NCBI GenBank assembly: GCA_016213265.1
Contig: JACRBA010000143.1
Coordinates: 1 to 35,987, forward strand
Length of the DNA stretch: 35,987 bases
Origin: Burkholderiales bacterium
GTDB taxonomy: Bacteria > Pseudomonadota > Gammaproteobacteria > Burkholderiales > Burkholderiaceae_C
Direction: 5' to 3'
Part shown: in pieces, positions 31,975 through 35,987 of the stretch
Layout of the letters: each line of letters opens with the position of its first letter
Position numbering within the stretch: the stretch's first letter is position 1
Notes under the pieces: generated by a model
Databases searched by the model: none
What the model saw: only the letters and a program-made list of their open reading frames with translations
Told to the model about the DNA's origin: nothing
Translations under genes and position numbers: made by a program

Positions 31975-32994
31975 ATGGAGTTTCACAACAAGCGTCGCCA
32001 GCAGTTCCTGGACGAAACCAGGTATCTGACACAAGTCGCACGCTTGCCCGAAAGCATTGCGTACTTTGCTGCTAACCCGCTCGGCAGTGGCTCGACCGCC
32101 CTCCATCGCGACATGCTCGCCCGCCTAACGAGTGCAGAGGAGCGGATGGACCTGATCTTTCTCCAGTACACGGCTGGGGACTCGATAGAGCCGCTTCGCC
32201 GGGAGCTTGAGGAGGTGATTGCAGCCTATGAGCGCTATGGAGAACTGCTGTGGCGCTACCGCAAGGACCGCAACGAAGTCGTCTTCGAGTTCACCAGCCT
32301 CGACGATTACTGCCAGTTGATGCAACTGATCGGTCTGTGCTTCCTGCTGCACCGCAGGGACCTGCTGCCAAGGGTGGCCGCTCTGCAGGATGGGCTGGAC
32401 GCCGTCGGGCAGGACGGCGAGGGCAACGGTGGAACGGACACTCTGTACGAAGAGTTCATGGCACATGCGGTGGGTGGTGCTGCCCGCTACAACACCGACT
32501 GGCTGTGCTGCTCCAAGCCTTATCAGCCGCTGTTCCGCGCCCTGACGGAAACGACGCCCGAAAGGCGGCTCATTGAGATCGACCGCTTCCTCAAGCGCTG
32601 GTACAAGGACCTGGCCGGCACCGGCTGGCACGACAGCCACAAGCCCGACGCCCAAGGAAATCAGGGCGGCTACTACGGCTACTGGAGCTTCGAAGCGGGC
32701 GCAGCCGTCTTGCTGCTGGGCATCGAAGACGACGCGAGCCTTCACCAATACCTCTACTACCCGAAGGACTTGGTGGCATGGTCTCGCGCGCACGCCGCCC
32801 TCAGCGACACCCGCAGCCCCCAGGCCGCCTTACGACTGCGCTGCGAAGCCGGCCAGCCCTGCCCGCGCGAGGGCTGGTGGGCCACTCCCGCCCAGGCCCA
32901 CAGTCGCCGCCGGTTCCGACTGGGGGAACCGATGCCTGATCTCCACACCGACTACGGCACCACCATCTGGCAGTGGGAGGAAGATCCGTCATGA
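31975..32994 (+). CDS. Probable immunity protein (DUF1910/DUF1911 PoNi-like) for the nuclease effector
   Basis: The 339-residue, helix-rich cytoplasmic protein begins MEFHNKRRQQFLDETRYLTQ. An N-terminal helical half has RRELEEVIAAYERYGELLWRY-type segments. Residues 232-275 (YYGYWSFEAGAAVLLLGIED, YYPKDLVAWSRAH) look like DUF1911, the fold of PoNi immunity proteins. The C-terminus (290-334) adds a separate motif, C-x5-CP-x2-GWW, GEPMP and GTTIWQW, that I associate with other T6SS immunity families such as Imm71/Imm72, so the exact family is open. The ATG at 31975 has AGAAGG eight bases upstream and follows the effector stop by 14 bases. The stop overlaps the tssA start. Cognate immunity is inferred from position and fold. 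Confidence 0.75.
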   Translation: MEFHNKRRQQFLDETRYLTQVARLPESIAYFAANPLGSGSTALHRDMLARLTSAEERMDLIFLQYTAGDSIEPLRRELEEVIAAYERYGELLWRYRKDRNEVVFEFTSLDDYCQLMQLIGLCFLLHRRDLLPRVAALQDGLDAVGQDGEGNGGTDTLYEEFMAHAVGGAARYNTDWLCCSKPYQPLFRALTETTPERRLIEIDRFLKRWYKDLAGTGWHDSHKPDAQGNQGGYYGYWSFEAGAAVLLLGIEDDASLHQYLYYPKDLVAWSRAHAALSDTRSPQAALRLRCEAGQPCPREGWWATPAQAHSRRRFRLGEPMPDLHTDYGTTIWQWEEDPS

Positions 32995-34064
32995 ATCTCA
33001 ACGACTTGTTGACCGCGCTGCCCGCCCCGACCCCGTGTGGGCAGGACCTCAGCTTCTCCCTCGAGTTCGACGAGCTGCAGGCGCTGAGGCGCGACGACGA
33101 CGCCAGCATCCCGCGCGGTGAGCTGGACGCTGAGCCGCGCCGCGCCGACTGGCCTGCCGTGCAGTCGCTTGCTGGCACCTTGTTGCGCGAGCGCAGCAAG
33201 GACCTCCGCCTGGCCGCCTGGTGGACAGAGGCGTCGGCGCGCCTGCAAGGCCACGCTGGCCTGGCCGATGGCCTGGCGCTCTACGCCGGCTTGTGCGAGG
33301 CCTTCTGGGACGACCTGCACCCGCAGCCAACGCTCGGCGACGCCGAGTTGCGTGCGGGCAGCATCGCCTGGCTGCTCGCTCTGGTGGCAGGCGGCATGCG
33401 GCATCTGCCTGTGCTGCACGAATGCGGGCGCGGCCACTCGCTGGCCGACATTGGCAACCTGCGCGAGCAGATGCGCAGCAGCGAGGACGACACCTCGCGC
33501 GCTGCACGGGAGGTCTGGGCCGGTTTGCACCGCGCGGCGTCCTGCGGCGGCCTGCAGGGTGCGATGGACGCGCTGCCCCGAGTGGCCGACGCGCTGCAGC
33601 GCCTGCAAGCCGTGGTGGACGCCCGACTGGGTGAGGACGGGCCGGCATTCGTGGGCGCACGCGAGGCCGTGCACGATGCCATGGTAAGCATGGATCGCTT
33701 GGCCTCCGAGATGGGCATCCTCAGGGACGGACGCCCCGCCCCGCCATCACCGCCACAGCCCCCGCGCGGAGCAGCGGATGCAGCCCCCGGCCAGACGACG
33801 GCTGTACCGAGCACGCGCCTCGGTGGCCCACCCGGGCAACCCGTCATGCCCGGTTCGCGCGCCCAGGCCCTGGCCCAGCTGCGCATGGTGGCCGACTACT
33901 TCCGCGAGCACGAGCCGCACAGCCCGGTGGCCTATCTGGCCGAACGCGCCGCGCAGTGGGGCGAGATGCCCCTGCATGTGTGGTTGCGCACGGTGATCAA
34001 GGAGCCCGGCGCCCTGGCTGGCCTGGAGGAGCTGCTCGGCGTGCCGACGCCCGATCTCCCATGA
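32991..34064 (+). CDS. tssA: T6SS protein TssA (ImpA N-terminal domain)
   Basis: TssA primes assembly of tube and sheath and, in some types, caps the distal end. The 357-residue product starts MNLNDLLTALPAPTPCGQDL and SFSLEFDELQALRR, the ImpA-N signature, continues with RADWPAVQSLAGTLLRERSK-type and LRLAAWWTEASARLQG segments and FWDDLHPQP, also conserved. A Pro-rich linker lies near 255-300. The C-terminal part (SRAQALAQLRMVADYFREHE, HSPVAYLAERAAQWGEMPL) is the typical TssA/ImpA end. The ATG at 32991 overlaps the immunity gene stop (ATGA), so this structural gene is coupled to a toxin-immunity pair. It is the last gene of the plus block. Confidence 0.94.
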   Translation: MNLNDLLTALPAPTPCGQDLSFSLEFDELQALRRDDDASIPRGELDAEPRRADWPAVQSLAGTLLRERSKDLRLAAWWTEASARLQGHAGLADGLALYAGLCEAFWDDLHPQPTLGDAELRAGSIAWLLALVAGGMRHLPVLHECGRGHSLADIGNLREQMRSSEDDTSRAAREVWAGLHRAASCGGLQGAMDALPRVADALQRLQAVVDARLGEDGPAFVGAREAVHDAMVSMDRLASEMGILRDGRPAPPSPPQPPRGAADAAPGQTTAVPSTRLGGPPGQPVMPGSRAQALAQLRMVADYFREHEPHSPVAYLAERAAQWGEMPLHVWLRTVIKEPGALAGLEELLGVPTPDLP

Positions 34065-34071
34065 GGACCGC

Positions 34072-34090
34072 GGCCCGGCGACGGCCGGCC
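34072..34090. terminator. Possible bidirectional terminator between tssA and moaC
   Basis: GGCCCGGC (34072-34079) can pair with GCCGGCC (34084-34090) with one bulged base around a four-base loop. It lies in the 41-base gap between the convergent tssA and moaC. No T-run follows on either strand, so the call is weak. Confidence 0.3.
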
Positions 34091-34105
34091 CACCGGCACT
34101 GACGC

Positions 34106-34612
34106 TCAGCCGCCGACCCAGTGCCCCGACTTGCCACCCTGCTTCTCCAGCAGGCGGATGTCGGTCATCACCATGCCCTTGTCGGCCGCCTTGCACATGT
34201 CGTAGATGGTGAGCAGGCCCACCTGGACGGCGGTGAGCGCTTCCATCTCCACGCCCGTCTTGCCCACGGTTTCGGCCTGCACGGTGCAGTGCACGGCGTT
34301 GGCTGCCTCGTCCAGCGTGAACTCGGCCGACACGCGGGTGAGCGGCAGCGGGTGGCACAGGGGGATGAGCTCGGCCGTGCGCTTGGCGGCCTGGATGGCG
34401 GCGATGCGGGCCACGCCGATCACGTCGCCCTTGCCGGCCTGGCCGGTGGCCACCAGGGTGAAGGTCTCGGGCCGCATGCGGATGATGCCGCTGGCCCGGG
34501 CGATGCGGTGCGTCTCGGCCTTGGCCGACACGTCCACCATGTGGGCCTGGCCCTGGCCGTCGAAGTGGGTGAGCGGGGAACCCGCCGAAGGGGTGGAAGG
34601 GGCTTCGCTCAT
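34106..34612 (-). CDS. moaC: Cyclic pyranopterin monophosphate synthase MoaC
   Basis: MoaC converts the MoaA product 3',8-cyclo-7,8-dihydro-GTP into cyclic pyranopterin monophosphate in molybdenum-cofactor synthesis. The 168-residue product has all the family blocks: [62 protein letters not shown] and [15 protein letters not shown], ending with GGKSGHW. D138 and K141 correspond to the E. coli catalytic D128 and K131. The frame stays open upstream to 35863, but that part is antiframe of the peptidase gene; the ATG at 34612 gives the normal length. It forms the right housekeeping border of the T6SS locus and diverges from the M48 peptidase gene. Confidence 0.98.
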   Translation of the reverse strand: MSEAPSTPSAGSPLTHFDGQGQAHMVDVSAKAETHRIARASGIIRMRPETFTLVATGQAGKGDVIGVARIAAIQAAKRTAELIPLCHPLPLTRVSAEFTLDEAANAVHCTVQAETVGKTGVEMEALTAVQVGLLTIYDMCKAADKGMVMTDIRLLEKQGGKSGHWVGG

Positions 34613-34663
34613 GGCTGACAAGGCAGAAACAAACCGGGCACAGGCGGCCCAGGGCGCGGTGTC

Positions 34664-34669
34664 ATCATA
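34664..34669 (-). promoter_or_regulatory. Possible -10 element for moaC
   Basis: TATGAT is read on the minus strand at 34669-34664, about 50 bases before the moaC ATG, within the 117-base gap between the divergent moaC and M48 genes. No clear -35 is found upstream. Confidence 0.3.
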
Positions 34670-34729
34670 GCGACGGCGGAACCGCTGGCCTCTGCGCGGG
34701 TCCACCCCTGCCACGCACCCGATTGCCCG

Positions 34730-35987
34730 ATGCACCTGCGCCCCCCTGCCCCGCCCTGCCCGCCCCCGCCGCGCGCCCCGCGCCGCCCGCTGCGCGCCGC
34801 GCTGGCCTGCACGCTCGCTGCCACCCTGCTGGCCACCGGCTGGCCCGTGCCGCCCGCGCAGGCGCAGGTGAAGCTGCCCGCGCTGGGCGATGCCGTGTCG
34901 GAGGATTTCGACATCCTCACCGAGCGCCGCCTGGGCGACCGCATCATGCGCGAGGTGCGGCGCGACCCCGCCTACCTCGACGACCCGGCGCTGCAGGAAT
35001 ACCTGCTGTCGCTGTTCGAGCCGCTGGTGGCCGCGGCGCGGTCGCGCGGCGAGATCGACCCCAACCTCGACCAGGCCTTCGCCTGGGAGGCATTTCTGGT
35101 GGGTGAGCGGCCGGTGAATGCGTTTGCGCTGCCGGGCGGCTACGTGGGCGTGTACCTGGGCCTGATCGCGCTCACCACCTCGCGCGACGAGCTGGCCTCG
35201 GTGCTGGCGCATGAGATCACCCATGTGACACAGCGCCACATCGCGCGCGGCATGGTGAACTCGCAGCGCCAGACGCTGGCCGCCATGGCCGGCATGATCC
35301 TCGGGCTCATCGCCGCGAGCCGCGCGTCCAGCTCGGACGCGGCCCAGGCGGTGGTGATGGGCAGCCAGGCCGCCGCGGCGCAGGGCCAGCTCAACTTCTC
35401 GCGCGAGATGGAGCGCGAGGCCGACCGCATCGGCCTGGAGGTGCTCACCAGCGCCGGCTTCTCGGCGCAGGGCATGGCGGGCATGTTCGAGAAGATGGAC
35501 GGCGCGATGCGCCTGAACGACAGCAACCAGTACCCGTACCTGCGCACCCACCCCCTGACCATCGAGCGCATCAGCGATGCGCGGCTGCGCATCCGCGAGG
35601 CCAGCGGGCGGCCGGCGCCGGTCACCTCGCCGGTGCCGCATGCGCTGATGCAGGCGCGCGCCCGGGTGCTGATGGACCGCACCGACCCGGCGCTGCTGCG
35701 CCTGCAGGGCCTGGCCCAGGCCTCGCTGGCCGGCACGGGCCCCGAGACGCCGCTGGCGCGGCTGGCCACGCTCTACGGCGGCGCGCAGGCGAGCGGGCTG
35801 TTGCGCGATTTCGACCGCGCGCTGGCCATGCTCGACGCGGCCGACGCCCTGGCCGCCAAGCACTTTGCCGGCGACACCGCGGCCGGGCGCCAGCTGGCCA
35901 TGTTGCGGGTGTCCGTGCTGGCCGACCGCGGCGGCCCGGCGGCGGCGGTGGCCGCGGGCCTGGACGCCGCGCTGGCGCCCCTGGCGC
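34730..35987 (+). CDS. Periplasmic M48-family zinc metallopeptidase (BepA/YfgC-like), 3' end beyond the window
   Basis: The frame is open from the ATG at 34730 to the right edge (419 codons), so the gene is incomplete. A Pro/Arg-rich start leads to a signal peptide hydrophobic core ([18 protein letters not shown]) with likely cleavage after AQA at residue 45. The peptidase domain carries [17 protein letters not shown], the zinc motif HEITH (H161, E162, H165) and [13 protein letters not shown], where E228 of ExxAD is the third ligand. From about residue 290 a TPR-like Ala/Leu-rich helical part begins, as in BepA, which assists outer-membrane protein assembly and degrades misfolded ones. The family is certain; whether it is the BepA orthologue is likely but unproved. 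Confidence 0.92.
   Translation, partial: MHLRPPAPPCPPPPRAPRRPLRAALACTLAATLLATGWPVPPAQAQVKLPALGDAVSEDFDILTERRLGDRIMREVRRDPAYLDDPALQEYLLSLFEPLVAAARSRGEIDPNLDQAFAWEAFLVGERPVNAFALPGGYVGVYLGLIALTTSRDELASVLAHEITHVTQRHIARGMVNSQRQTLAAMAGMILGLIAASRASSSDAAQAVVMGSQAAAAQGQLNFSREMEREADRIGLEVLTSAGFSAQGMAGMFEKMDGAMRLNDSNQYPYLRTHPLTIERISDARLRIREASGRPAPVTSPVPHALMQARARVLMDRTDPALLRLQGLAQASLAGTGPETPLARLATLYGGAQASGLLRDFDRALAMLDAADALAAKHFAGDTAAGRQLAMLRVSVLADRGGPAAAVAAGLDAALAPLA

Noticed and set aside
34613-35863. N-terminal extension of the moaC frame to about 585 residues
   Set aside because: The extra part lies opposite the M48 peptidase, is Arg/His/Gln-rich without a domain, and MoaC from the ATG at 34612 has the normal length.

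Overview
The window comes from a high-GC betaproteobacterium, most likely Burkholderiales. A DUF1631 protein, a family best known from that order, lies next to secF-secD-yajC, and moaC lies next to a periplasmic M48 metallopeptidase. Start codons, overlapping ATGA/GTGA junctions and the GC-rich third positions look alike throughout. No taxonomic search was possible.

Layout. (1) 1-4422, minus strand: a DUF1631 gene cut by the left edge, then the Sec accessory genes secF, secD and yajC. (2) 4591-6287, plus strand: a hipBA toxin-antitoxin pair whose promoter carries two ACAG-N8-CTGT palindromes. (3) 6352-6523, minus strand: an initiator tRNA-fMet with its own promoter and a hairpin terminator. 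(4) 6588-34064: a type VI secretion system (T6SS) locus of about 27 kb in two divergent blocks. The minus block starts at 24373 and runs lipoprotein, tssB, tssC, hcp, tssE, tssF, tssG, tssH(clpV), a 114-aa unknown, vgrG1, a DUF4123 chaperone, a VasX-type effector and a DUF6708 membrane protein. The plus block starts at 24578 and runs tssJ, tssK, tssL, vgrG2, a PoNe-like nuclease effector, its probable immunity protein and tssA. (5) 34106-34612: moaC (minus). (6) 34730 to the right edge: an M48 peptidase (plus), incomplete.

How it works together. TssB/TssC form the contractile sheath, Hcp the tube, TssE/F/G/K the baseplate, TssA the cap or assembly factor, TssH the sheath-recycling ATPase, and TssJ/TssL parts of the membrane complex. 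Two effector modules are built in and use different loading logic. VgrG1 is followed by a DUF4123 adaptor, a VasX-like pore-forming effector and a four-helix membrane protein, which is the same order as vgrG2-vasW-vasX-tsiV2 of Vibrio cholerae. VgrG2 instead has a C-terminal transthyretin-like domain plus a helical tail, and is followed directly by a nuclease effector with no adaptor gene. No tssM and no PAAR gene are present between the two housekeeping borders, so the apparatus cannot be complete from this locus alone.

The most interesting parts are the two toxin-immunity modules, the missing tssM at the tssL junction, the unrecognised 114-aa protein between tssH and vgrG1, and the tandem hipBA operators. 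I see no insertion sequence, integrase, CRISPR array or rRNA. No stretch longer than about 230 bases lacks a gene.
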